DNA of 64,000 nt. It comes from Himantopus leucocephalus (lineage: Eukaryota; Chordata; Aves; Charadriiformes; Recurvirostridae). Shown in pieces: positions 22,165-35,386 of the stretch. Below the pieces are notes generated by a model, which did not search any database, was not told where the DNA came from, and worked only from the letters and a program-made list of their open reading frames with translations. Location of the stretch: contig RSEF01000004.1 in the NCBI GenBank assembly GCA_003993805.1, positions 70,250,066 through 70,314,065 on the forward strand. The letters are read 5' to 3'. Numbering within the stretch: position 1 is the stretch's first letter; each line of letters starts with the position of its first letter. Position numbers and translations under genes: made by a program.

Positions 22165-25100
22165 TTTTTTTTTTTTTTTGGTATAGTCATTGTTAGCATT
22201 TTTTCTCACTGAAAATTTCCTTCTTTTATTCAGGTAATGCATACATGGTCACCACTGCGCTAGTATCTTAGAATCAGTCTGCAAAGTAATTATCCTTGTT
22301 AAATTCCTCTTCTGTAAGAAAATACTATAATTTCTTTGGCAATATGTCTGGGTTTTTAATACAATCTATGTATTTTTCACATTTGTGGTGTTTAAATATC
22401 TGTATAAATTATAGAGGGAATTACCTATATATGGAGAAATGAAAAGGCCAAAACGAAAAAAAATCTGGTCTTAACAGAGAGTCCTTGGTTTGTTAAGCTT
22501 GTTTTTTCTCCTCTCTCATAAATATTATAAAATACTATAAATATGTCTTGATATGCTGATCTAAAGTAATGTAAGAACATGCACAAAGCAGGTGTTCTTT
22601 CAGAGAAGTGTATATTTACCAGCAGCCACTTTGGTCATGTCTTGTAAGTTAACTGACACTGTATTTGAAAAAGCCTGTACCCTGCCATCTTTTCAGGTGA
22701 CATGCTCATTACAAGAAGCAAGCGATGTACCTTTCCTTGGGTCCTGTTTGTCTAAATATCCTAATTGTTTTGTTGACCATGAAGCACAGGTAGTTTACAC
22801 AATAGGTCAAATGTGCTATTCATCTGCAATGACTATAAATATGATTAAAAAAAAAGAAGGAAATTTTCAATAATTAGTACTGTTAACGTGTTTATCTCAG
22901 GTAGCTGCCTTTTCTTAATCAGGAAGAAAAATGGTAACTAAAACAAGGGGAACAGATAAATGAAGAACATAAATAGCAATCAAATGTAGTATTTGCAATT
23001 TTGCAAAATAAATAAATAGAATCAAGCAAGTGAGTCGTCCCGCTTCTTGGCCCAATAATTAAGTGCTGATTTATTTCTTATATTTTCTTAGGGACCCATA
23101 TGTGAGGTCATCTTCTGTTATGTTGGTTCTATTATCATGTAGGACAAACTTCCTTTGGGACTGCCGTGGCCAGGATAAAGTAGATCTTTTCTGAAATGAA
23201 AACAGTACTATATACAGTTACTTTAATTGACACTATTGTAGTTCAAGGCTCACCACATGAACATTCGCTCTGAAGTTAAAGAATTCATTAAATATGGCTT
23301 ATGAAACAGCATGTATCCTAAGGACCACTGCACTTTTATACTTCTATGCTGAGCTCTAGAGTGGAGACCTAAGTAATGTAAACATCAAGTTTAATCAAAG
23401 CTTCTTGCATTAGACTAAAACCGAAAAGATAATTTTGAAACAGATATACCAATGCTATTTATTACATTAGGGAAGGGCTAGGTTATATGTTGAGTTTGGG
23501 TCTAAACCTGTGCTCCAATCCAAACTCCCATCTGAACTCCCAATCTCCCATCCAGATATTTTGGTCACAAATTCATGTTCACCTATTCAGCAAGATGTTA
23601 ATTTATGATCCTGATGGATTTAAAAAAAAAACTAGGTCAGCAGTCTTACTGGATTGTTTAAAGTAAAATAAAACAAGGGCTTTATGTAATAGATTAAACA
23701 TTAAGTTTATCTTACGTAAATTTTAAAGCCTCTAATATGTTCGGCATAAGTGTTGGTTTTGTTTAGCTTTGTGGGTTTCTAAATGGGAATAAATTACCAG
23801 GTTTCTGATTTCTAAACAGCAGTAAAAAATAAAATATTTGATTTATCTTAGAAATGTGTTCTTTGAAGTTCTTTATATATAAATGCATTGGTTCATTGTT
23901 GAATCAAAATTCAATAAACCTGGAATTTAATTATATTAGCAATATCAAAGACTCTTACTGTGCCAGAAATATTAAAATATATTGGCCTTTTCTGTAGTAA
24001 AAGCTACAATGAGACAAATGAATTGTTATTAGAAATGTTTTTCATGAAGCATAAACATAAAATACATCTTTCAACAGTGTTCATTGTGTCATGAAGAAAT
24101 CAAATAGCGAGAGTTAAAATGGTGGTCGAAGGATTAAGTATAAACATACCGACTAAAAGCATGCAAGTCTAAATGTGAAAGATAGCTTCTTACTGGGAAA
24201 TGTGTACTTAATAAAAAAGATGCAGTTAGCTTAGAAAACCCTTCTAAGGGACTCTGAGTTTTCCTAGTATTAGAAAATGAAGGTGATTGTGGGTTTTCTT
24301 CTGTTTGTTAGAAAGTATTGCAATTTATTACTTGGAATTAGATATAACTAGGTACGTAGAAAAAGGAAATATTTCCTTATTTCTTTAGTAAAGTTCATTT
24401 TATACGATTTAATTTTGCAGTTATTCAAAAACTAGGCAGGTACTAGACTGTCCTCTTGTTGAGAAATGAGTAATAGTAGGTAAGTCTTTCGCCTCTTACT
24501 ACTGAAAATAAAGCTGAATGCAGATGAGTGATATAGTTGTTAGTAAAGCAGAGTTTTGTGTTGTTTTTTTTCCAAAAGTTGACTAATGAAACTTGTAAAG
24601 ACTGAAGACCATTGGAAGGACTGATTAGAGAACTGATGCAGGTAAAAACAAGAGGTAGAAGAAAAATAAAGTTCAACAAGATCGTGTGAAGAAAGCTTGC
24701 ATTTGTAGAGAAAATAATTTCATAATACTTCTAGGGAGGGCAGAATTTGAGAGGTAGCAAGAGATTTGTGAATAGAGTAAAGATAAAAGACTTTTTGAGA
24801 CAGTATTGAACCCCGACTTTCCTTTGACTTTCAAAATAAAAGTGAAACCTTCAGAACCTCCAAAAGAAAAAAGAAAACAAAACAAAGCAAAAACATTTGC
24901 AGGTTCTGTGAGGATGAAATTGGGGCAAAGACAGCATTTACCTCAAGGGACAAGTAATTATAAAAATGGAAGCTTTATCTTAAAATGGAAGCAGTTAGTT
25001 TAACAGAACTGATTTCAAATAACTCTAGATTTAGAGGCACTGAAGTTCTTAGCATGACCAAACTTCAATTGCTCATGTTAATGAGTGTTAGTAAAGGTGA

Positions 25101-25780
25101 TCCTTGCAACTAAGGTTTCTTAAACCTCTCTGGAAAAAATCTGCTTGGACGCAGTAACTGCCTGCTGCACCTTTCGGTAGGATATTAATATCTGTTCGAG
25201 CGGAGTTTTGGAAAAGTAGTCTTTCCCAGTAATATATGTCATGTAAGTTAAAGGTGGGTTGTTTTTTTTTTTATGTGTAGGAGTCTTATATAAGTAACGT
25301 GGAAAGCAACAAGAAACTACATTAATAAAACTATTCAGAATGTCACCGTGTCTCTCTGCCCTGCAGACAAGACACTTCTAAATCCTGCTACATTTAATGT
25401 TCTTTCTCCCATCTCTTCTCCCCAAAAATGTTTAACAAAAATTACATCATGTTATTGTTTTAACGGCCTCATTAACAGCCATGATTATTTCACCTGTGTG
25501 TTATGTTGTCCCTTCCACCATGTAGCAATAGGCTGCTAACTTCACAGTAAATAATTAATTTTTAATCATTCCACAGATTTCCTTACCCTCCACTATTTTC
25601 TGCTGTGTCTCATTTAGTCACGCAACACACGCGTTCAAGGCAAAATACTGTGTAGTTTCATTTAATCATCAATCAGTATACTTGTTTTTACTGTTAAGAT
25701 TGTCGTCCAGCTTCACATTCCAATAATACCAGTTAGATGCCTGAAATTTGGCTTGTGAGGGTTTTGTTTTGGTTGTTGTT

Positions 25781-25791
25781 GGGGGGGGGGG
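25781..25791 (+). repeat. G11 homopolymer
   Basis: Eleven consecutive G residues preceded by a GTT-rich stretch. Prone to sequencing and replication length errors. Confidence 0.8.
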
Positions 25792-27084
25792 AGTTGATTA
25801 TTTTTCTGGCAAACAGAACTCTCTTTTGGTTCATTCCAATCTTAGTTCTAGATTCAAAAGTTTATTTATTTCATTTTTTTTCTCCAAAATACATGAAATA
25901 ATAATAAGTAATTAAATACCTTGTGGGTCCCAGTCCATTGTGTCTTTTTTATTGTTGTCAGTTTGCAAGTTCTTCAGAATATACAGATTTTGTTTTACAC
26001 TGCTTTAAGTGTACTTTCAGTCAGGTGTAGTCAAGATAATAACAGTCATCAATTTTCTACCACTAAGATTAGACTAGAAATAGTTTGGTCTCATAAAGAG
26101 CAGGGAGAAGTAACAGATGGTTGGGAACATGTGTAAGACCTAGAGGTCCGTGGACGTAAAAGCTGTTTCCTACTTTGAAAAATCTAGTAATTGTCTTACT
26201 AGGTAGATGGAAAATTAAGGCTGACGCAGTGGGGAAGAAAAGGTGCTCCAGTGGGTAAGAAGATATAAATAAAGAGGTAGAACAGGTATGGACTTGCTTT
26301 TTGGTGGGACCAGGGAAGTTCTGTGGAAATGTATCTATATGCTCTTTATTTTCTTTTTCTTCTTTATTCCAAGATACAATTGTTTTGCATAACTACATTT
26401 TATAGTGGTGTAGTGGCTGGATACATTGCCATCCAGTGCAAGTGCTTTGTCAGTGGTAGTGGCAAATTTGTGAGTGGTAAAATACAATGCTTCTTCACCC
26501 TATTGTCATTCCTACTGGTTTTGTGGAACAAGGAACTAAACACTTTTTACACAATGAATCCCCTTCAGGCAGCTGAAAAAAGCTGAATTTGACAGAAGTG
26601 TGTTCCTGCTTACAGAGAAACAAGAAAATACAGTATTTTTGTCATTGTCTAAGACAATGAGTTTCCCAACAGTGAAATTACAGTAGGTGCAAAGTAGCTA
26701 AGATGTAGAAAATACGAATAAAAATGCCTTCATTTTTAAACAATGTTCTGAGTGAAACATATTGTTGGACTTTGTAAATATTATGAAATACCAAACGTAG
26801 AATCTGAAATTAGACTCATAGATTTGAAATAGAGTTTAAGTCTCATAAACAATGTGTATCGCTTCGTATAAGTGACGGAGGTGTATGTGTGGGAGACGTA
26901 CCTTGAGCATTAGTCAGTGTGTTATTCCAGGTCTGTACTAAATGGAAGTATTATTTCATATATACTTTAAGGTTTTAGTCATTCACTGTGAGAATGGAAC
27001 AAACTTTAAATTTTATAGTTAGGACCAGTGCCATTCACACAGCTGACAAATACCAAAGAGGTGATGATAGGGCCTGGTAATCTT

Positions 27085-27115
27085 GGGTTAGGGGTGCAGG
27101 GGGAGGTTTTGGGGG
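27085..27115 (+). other. Canonical G-quadruplex motif
   Basis: Four G tracts (GGG, GGGG, GGGGG, GGGGG) are separated by loops of 3, 4 and 7 bases (TTA, TGCA, AGGTTTT), which satisfies the usual G3+N1-7 rule. The first loop plus tract, GGGTTAGGGG, is telomere-like only by chance. Confidence 0.65.
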
Positions 27116-30100
27116 TGTTTTTGAGATGTTGTGCCCACCTCTCCCCACATTGGCATACTAGTAATATGGTGACATAAACCCACATATTTTTACTAAACTT
27201 CACAGAATGAAAATTCATAAGGAAATAAAAAAATCAGCTTTTCACTTATTTGATTTTATAGCCATATTTACTGGTTTTCACCCCAATAAATAGTTTTACT
27301 GAATGCAGTTTGCTTTTTTGAATTTGTAGGTAGACTGCAAGGCAATTGGTGAAAGTAAATGCTGTAAATTTTGTCTCTATTCCTAAAGTTATGGCAGACA
27401 GTAGCCTCTTTATGGAAATTACGAAAAACTGATGAAAAACTCAAATAAATTTTAATTACTTTATCAATTTCATATTTGCGGGCTACCATATAAATTATTT
27501 ATCTATGTTTAGATGCCATTCATTGAAAATAAGCATAAAAGGCTTCTATTGTTTATATAATTTTAAGTTGTCATACATTTATCCAATTTTGTTATTTCAG
27601 ATTCTGATGGGAACAGGTATGGGATCACTATAAGACGGTACCTTTCATCAGGAGGAAAACACATTTGACTCCGTGAATAACTAGCTAGCTGTTTCTCAGT
27701 AGATTTTCTAGAATTTTATTAAGGTGGTAAATATTTTTTGGATGGAAAAACTGAAAGATTGAAGTGAAGCTATGTCTTAGATTATTCAGTTAGCCTCTGG
27801 AATCTAGAGCCCTTTGTGTACGTCCAATTATCTGGACTGCAAATACATCTGGAAAACGTATTCACAAACAGTTTTGTATATTTGCATGCATTCTTAATTG
27901 CATAAATATATGCCTGACTTTTTAGAATACATTGTGATTAGATGTTAATTATTGTTACAGGCTTTGCTGGAAGACTTCTTAATAATATTAAAAGTAATAA
28001 GTTTAGTGCTATGATCTAAAATTTCTGAAATGTACTTAAGCAATTAACTTGCGTTGATACTCAGGTCAGCAGCAGAAAGGGTGAGGTTTTCAGAATGCCA
28101 GTAAATTTGAAGAAAGCTGATATTTTTCAGGGGGTTCAAGTGCTGTTTTGTTGAAATAGTTTAGTGATATAATGAAACACAGAAAAAGGAATATTTTTCA
28201 CACTGTTAGTCCTGTTGGAATAAAGACCCAGCTCTCCAACTGTGCGAGTCTTTGCATGAGCAGTGCTGAAGCTGTGAACAGGAAGGCTATCCAAAAAAAG
28301 CACTTCTCAAAAGGAAAAAAGAAAAAAGAATAAAGGTGCAAACATGTTTTATGTCCTCAAGCTCATTTGTATAACCTTATTACCTTTTTGCTCATTAGTG
28401 CCAATCTGGCAGCTTCTGATAGCCTTTTTGTTTAAATAATCACAGATTTTATAGCTCAATTAAAGCTGGCGGTAGGTGATGATACCTAACTGTTACTGTT
28501 GCTAAATTTAAAATGTTCACTTGACTACAATGGCAAGGGTTTGTTTTTAAATCTGATGTCTCTGAAATATGTCTTGTTGTGGTTTGTTTTTTTTTCCCCC
28601 TTAGTAGCTTGGAGTCTCCAAGGAAACGTTGTTAAACTTTTTTTGGTTTTCCTTTTTTTTTTTTCTTTCCCCAGGAACTAGAATTAATAGATATTTTAAG
28701 TAAAGGTTATTTTATTTAGCTATTACTTTTTATCTAGATTGTTGGAAAAAGACTCTTAAAAATTGTGAGCAAAATTTCCTGACCAGTAGTCTCTCACCAA
28801 AACAAGTTTATTTAAATCATAGAACTTACTTCAAAAAATCTGGAATATATTTGGAGTTTCTTCTATTTCATACTTAGAAAGAAAGTTTGAATGGTTTTTT
28901 TAATACTTTCTCAGTTTCTCCTTTTCTATTACTTATGCAATACAATATTTTTTTCAGAGTTTTTTTATAGCTCGTTGTGATACTCTAAAATTTCTGAAAC
29001 TTTTGTGTTTGGAAGTGTTGTTGACAAAATATATTTTTATAAAGGAAATGTTAACAATAAAGGAAAAAAATCAGTCTATATGGAGGAGTTACATGCAAGA
29101 GAGAAATAATATCAAGAATTAGACGTTCTAAAATGTAGTTTTTCTATTGTTGTTTGAGGTGGGTTTTTTTTTTAGCAAATTAAAAAAAAAAATTAAAGAT
29201 TTGTGGAATTAAAAAGAAATTTTAAGAATTTGCAATGAAAAATTCATCCATTTCATTCAAGCACAGTGTCTGGGCTTTTCAGAGAAGTCATAAGGTTGTG
29301 AAATTGCAAGTGATAAGAAGGAAAAATATGGTCCCAAAGTCTGAAAAAGATGTGGAGGAAATAATGTGTTTATTATGTCATCCTTCTACCTTATCTGTCT
29401 GCAGGAGCCTTCCAAAAATTGGCAGGGAAATAGGAAAAACTCCATACACTAGGCTAAGGTTTTCCTCATTATTTTGTATTTTTTTTTTGCTTGTGAATTT
29501 TTGGAGCAAAATTATAGCTGAGTGCCTGGAGGTTATTTTTCTTATAATGGTTCATATTTTTACCACTTTCTTAAGAGCATGTGGGAAGGCAAATCCCAGC
29601 TATTTCAAGGACTTTGTGTACAGCTACACACAAAGAAATATGTATAAAATGCATATGAAGTTAGTATCTGTGAATGATTTCTGTTTGGCTAACATTAAGC
29701 TACAGCATGATACTATCATCTGCTAAATCCTTCACTTGTCTTATAATGGGGTGAAAATGCATTATTTAAAAAAATACTTCAAGTAAGAGACTTAATTTTC
29801 CCAATCAGTTAGGCCAGTAAATACATTACACTATAATATATAAATTATCATTAGAAGCCTTGTGTCTTAATGCCCTGTTGAATTATGTGGAACGATTCAT
29901 TCAAAAATTAGGGGTAGTACTGGGGATAACTTCTCAAATATATCACTGCCTAATTTTCTGTAGCTTAGACATTTTTAATGCATTTTATATATTTGTGTCA
30001 TTTCAAGTGTACGGTACTACTGCCATTTGTCCCAAGTCACATAAAGAGTTTAACATCTTCAGGGCATTTGTAACTTACTTGGTAGGAGCATGCTCTTTTT

Positions 30101-32147
30101 TTTCTTTCTTCTTTTTTTTTTTTTTTTTAAACCACTCACACAGATGTGTGTCACACAAAATTAGTCGAAATAAATAATTTTATAAAATAATAGCAGGAAT
30201 ACTGTGATTGTACCTGAGCATGTTAGGCAGTGCAAACTGGAATAAGAATATAGAACATCACATTTGTAAGCAAAACACCAGTATGATGTCTTCAGAATTT
30301 AATGTCAAAATAACAGTAAAAATTCCTCTGCTTGAAAACAGTAAATGTCATCATTCAGTTCACTTATGTACTAACATGAGCGTTTATTCAGGATAATTTC
30401 CAGTTGTTGTTCTCTATTCAGTTGCTGATCACTTGGCATACAAAAATGCTTCATCTAATATTCTTAGGTATGTTTTGTAATATTTACACTAATACATCTA
30501 TAGTTTTAATAGACACACAGTATCTTGGAGACATTAAGACCTCAGATTTGTTTACCTCCTGAAGAGTGACCTTCACAGTAGGAAAGAATGGATGATACAT
30601 CCTTAAAAGTCAAAAGTCTAAACAGTTCTGTTGTGTTTAACATATGAATTGCCATTCACAACCTTACAAGACTTAGTGCAATGGCTCCCCTTCGTGCTAC
30701 TGCCAAAAATTAAAAGGCAAGACAATTATATTTGGTCTGTATTATGTTGAAAAAGACAGTAGAAGAATTCATTTTTACTATAAAGTAAGGGAAGACAGAA
30801 ATGTGATAGTGAATGGATGAGAAGGTGAATCCTTCAGCGCTTGTGCTCTTCTGCGATTCTTTTTTGTTGGATTTTTCACTTGAGAGTTGCCCAACCCAGG
30901 ACACCAGGCTGCATATCGCTGGCTGCTTTGCCACACAGAATCCGCCGTTTTCTGGTTTTGCAGAAATTACTTTTTGGTACAGAGAGAGTTGTCTTTGATT
31001 TGTTTATTGCTGCAAGAGAATTTAGTGTGGTCCCAGAATATCTAAGTGTTTATGACAACGTATAACACTAGAATTTTAACAGGAATGGTAATGTATTTAC
31101 CTTTGATTGTAGGTCTGTTCTTGCATATAATTAATATTACCCTCAAACTGCAATCCTAGTTTGTCTGGCAGTGCTGCAGTATCAGTAGGCAGGTAGGTGG
31201 TTCTAGCAAAGTAAAAATATGGTCAGTGGCTAAGAAAATGCTCATAGTGGAAACACTGAATTTTCTTTCAGTTTTACAAGCTGTCAGTCTGTAAATTTTA
31301 TTTGTTTTCTTAAGTAAAACAATTTCTGTAAATAAATGTTTCATTTTAAACCAACCAACCTTTGAACCTAACAATGGCTGTAGAAATCTGTGGAAATCTT
31401 GAACCACCTGAAAAGCATAAAGCAAGCAGAATAACTGGCTGTATTGGAAAATACTCTCCAGAACAGTATTTTACCATGGATTTCGATATGGAATGTTGGA
31501 ATTTTCCATTTTTCCTACTTACTATGGTTTTTAGGAACCTGCACATTCCTCTTACAGCAGAGGTTTAGTAAAGGAAATACAAGCCTAACTTTGTTTTGTG
31601 CACTGAAGGAAGCTCATGCCGTTTCTGCACTGTGGCATACTTTTTTGTTGCTGTGTCACCTGAGCCTGACCATAAGCCTGGCACTGAAACTAATTTCCAC
31701 AATGTGTTCCTGATTCTTTTTTGATTTTTTAAATATCCAGTCAGGTAATTCCAAATTATTTTTAGGAAAAGTCTCATTTTTGTGTTTTTACTAGTTATTG
31801 TCTAAATTTGAGTTTGGCAATGTGATCAAAATTTTGAAATTATTAGGATCCAGTAACATTTTTTCCACTTCTAGACCATTCAGAATAGAAAATTACACTA
31901 ACGTTTATTTGTGGCAGCTGCTGTGTGAATAGCTGTTTTATGACATCAGTGCTAACAGTTGAAAACAGTACCCATATAAATTAGTCTCAGAACTAATGTC
32001 TTCTTATGCTAATGTATTTTAAATGAGAAACAATTATACAATTTAAGTTTCAAAATAATAATGCTTTTGAAGGCCCGGGTATCATTATCAATAATTGGTA
32101 CTAAAATCCCTAACTTATTAGAATAGTAAGGGGTTGCGTACACTTAG

Positions 32148-32179
32148 AAGTACTTTCTCTTTCTAAAGAGAGAGTACTT
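32148..32179. repeat. 14-bp inverted repeat, 4-base loop
   Basis: AAGTACTTTCTCTT at 32148-32161 and AAGAGAGAGTACTT at 32166-32179 pair along all 14 positions in plus-strand RNA (one G-U wobble), around the loop TCTA. The stem barely extends beyond this, so it is short for a microRNA precursor. Confidence 0.75.
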
Positions 32180-35100
32180 GTATTAGTATTATTTTATGGC
32201 ACACGTACATAGGTGAGCAGGGGAAAATAATTTGTCTTGCAGTGTCTTAGAGTTGTGCAAATCTTTTATTTACTGCATCCAAAAAGTGGAAGTAAAAGTT
32301 CTCTCTGATCTCTGCTGAATTAAAAAGACAGACTTTCATTTATTTAGTCCATGTCTCCAATCCTGGGTAAAATGGAAACTAATACAACATTTGTATTCTT
32401 TTCACAGCACTCTTTCTAATCTGTTATTGCACCTCTCTTTAACTACTGGATTTTTAAACATATAGTCTGGATTAAAATAAAACTGATTCTGTGTGTTTTG
32501 GATGGCACTTTCTTTGTCATTGTAGTGATGTTTTTGTGGTACAGGTCGGGGTTACCATTTTTTATGCTTGTTTTACATTTACATAGGGCTTTTGGAAAAG
32601 GTAGGAATTGTAGTTGAATAAGAAAGGGCTTTTTTAACTATCAATGAAAGAAAATACTCATTAACTTTTCCAAATTTTTTAAATGGTAGTTTGAGTACAT
32701 GGCTTTGATTTGTAAATGAAGTATTTCTGTGCTCTTAGTAAATTCTATATAATCTGTCTAGGTTTTTTATTATTCTTATTTTCATATATTGAATTTCAGA
32801 ATAGTAGAGCTTGACAAGAGATTGCCACTTCATTTTCAAAAGCAGGAGAGCATTTAATTTTCACATTAGAATTAAGATCTTTAAAAGGTAAGCACTCTCA
32901 CATTACAACTGTTATTAAGAATTTTGAAGTGTACTTTAGGAAGGATGCAATGCTTATGTTAACTGAACAAACTGAGAACTAATGTCACTGGAAGCCTTGT
33001 AATATTACTGAGATGGTGCTTAATTTCAGCCAACTTAAAATTAAATAAAATAAAAATTTCTATTTTTAGCTTTAATGTAGAAGTTGATACCATTCAGATC
33101 TGTCTGCAGAAAGCTTTCAAAGTAACAGTTACAACCCTGTTATGGTTTGAGAAACCCACATCAATTTATTGTCATTTAGACAATTATTCTATCACCCGAT
33201 GACCCCAGGAGAATCTGGAAAAGAGAGAAAGAAGAGAAGTTTGTCCTGTGTCGCTCAAACTAGGACGGATCCTTAGACAGGAAGGAATATTTTTTTTTTT
33301 CTCTAGAATGCATTCTGTCAAGTGTGTTTTATATACATAAGAAACAAAAATTCAACAAACAAAGAAAATAGTTGTGTTTTGTTGCTTATGATGATGGAAA
33401 GGATTTGAGGCAAGATAATTGGTTCATCTATGATCAGTAATTCTGCCTCAACAAAAGTGAATGTATATGGAAATGATTTATGGGCAATAAATCTTCTGGA
33501 CTTCTGCATAAACAGTCACAAGTAATTCTTCCTGTAGATCGTGACAAAAACCATAAATGTATTTCCTGAAGAAATGCCAACTCTAGCTACACATGCTCAA
33601 CTTTGGAGATGCATTTATGATGTATTGTGTTCTAAAGCAATCAAAGCATTTTTGCCTCTGTCTAAATTCTGAATAAAGTTTAGGGACTACAGGATGCTGT
33701 TGTGCAAAAACAGCTGGAAGGTCTGAAGGACTAGCATACTGTGAGAGGCTTGTGCTACTGCTGTTGATGTATGGACTTCTGTCAACCCGCTCAGAGTCAT
33801 GGAGAGAGGCTTAGGAAAGTTGCTATGTGTGTAACGTAGACTGGGGTTTTGCTATAGGTTTTTCTTTTTGTGCCATTTTTGGTGTGTATTTTTGATGTCG
33901 TGTGACTGGTAGCCAGACAATTATCCTTGCCAGTGCCCTCAGTGTGTCAAAATGGTGGTTTTCCACGTAACTTGAATTTTTCAGTAAAATTTTTAGAATT
34001 TTACTTGTCTGGATTGAGAGATGTCAACAACACAAGGCAAACTATATTTAGTTTAGAAGTTGTTTTAGTTTAATATGTCAGTATGGATCTGGCTTCTACA
34101 GGATCTCTGTAAACCAGGTAAATGACCAGATGTAGCTTTAGGCAATATAAACTCTATTCATTTATCCAGTTTAGGTAGTTGGGTTACTATTACAAATGTT
34201 TTATAATTTCAATGCCCATATTCATTGCATTGCTGAAGTTCTAGCTGATACTGCGAGTGGTGGGAGGCAGGTGGCAGCTCAAAGCTGCTAACAGCTCAGT
34301 TCCCATGTAAACCATGATCCCAGTGGTGGAAGCAGAAGTGTATGTAAACAGAGATCACACCTTAGATCCATGTAATCTGTGCAGAGGACTTCTGCAAATC
34401 TCTATGCTATCAATTATATTGTTGATTGTTTCTGTGGTTGTTTCTTGTTCTTCCAATATGATACGCTGGTCTGGCTCTTTCAAGCGAAATGTGTAGTTGA
34501 CATCTAGTCTGGCCTGTGACTTATGGTTCCTTTTTATGAGGTTTAAGTATGAATTAGAAAACATTCCCTGTCTGGTTATGGCTACATCAATGCATTCAGA
34601 AAAAATGATAGAAAAGATATGAGAAATCCTAGGGCTTTTGTGCATCCAGGATGTGAGTTGTGATTCACTTTGGCACTCCAAGGCAAATCAGAACCAAGCA
34701 GCAGGCTTGAAAAATGTATCGCAAGAAAAAAGTATTTCTTTAGAAAAAATTTCTGGGGGATTATTTGCTATGTACTGCTATTGATAATAGCACAGTTTAA
34801 TAAAAGAAATATTTGATTTGTTATTGATAAAGCAAATGATATATATATTGCAATTTCAAGCCAGTGGAAGAAATTTATCTCAGTACCATGTACATGAGTC
34901 AGATACACAGATATCACAGGGTGGCTTACATACACAGGCTGTTTCTCTAGAAGGTGCTGGCAACACTAAAAACCATAGAGAAGTCCATGATTGAAGATAA
35001 GGATGATGAATCCTCTAATGAGGAATACTTACAAAGGGTAAGGAATAAATACTGATTATAGGAAATGTTCTCCTACTCTCCTAGTTGATTGCACATTAGA

Positions 35101-35358
35101 AGCTATGTCCAACAAAAGGTAAATCCTCTACCAGGTTGTGGAAAGTTGTTGAACTTGTTTTCTTCACAATTTTCATTAATGTTGTCTTAAATTGAGTTTA
35201 TTACAGACTCAAAACCAAAGCAAATTTACTTGAATGGTTTTGAAAATGTTATTAGAAGTTTAGCATACAGTACTTACTTGCACAGAACATTTTACACTAT
35301 ACCTGGCTTCTTTCCTGTAATACCAGCATTTGTCTGGAGGTTTTTTTTGTGTTGGAGT

Positions 35359-35386
35359 GGGTTTTCAGGGTTTTTTTGGGGGTGGG
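35359..35386 (+). other. Canonical G-quadruplex motif in a T/G-rich tract
   Basis: GGG, GGG, GGGGG and GGG are separated by loops of 6, 7 and 1 bases. It sits within a T/G-rich low-complexity region running from about 35340 to 35432. Confidence 0.6.

Noticed and set aside
21893..22242. Open frames on both strands across the N gap
   Set aside because: They consist mostly of unknown residues.
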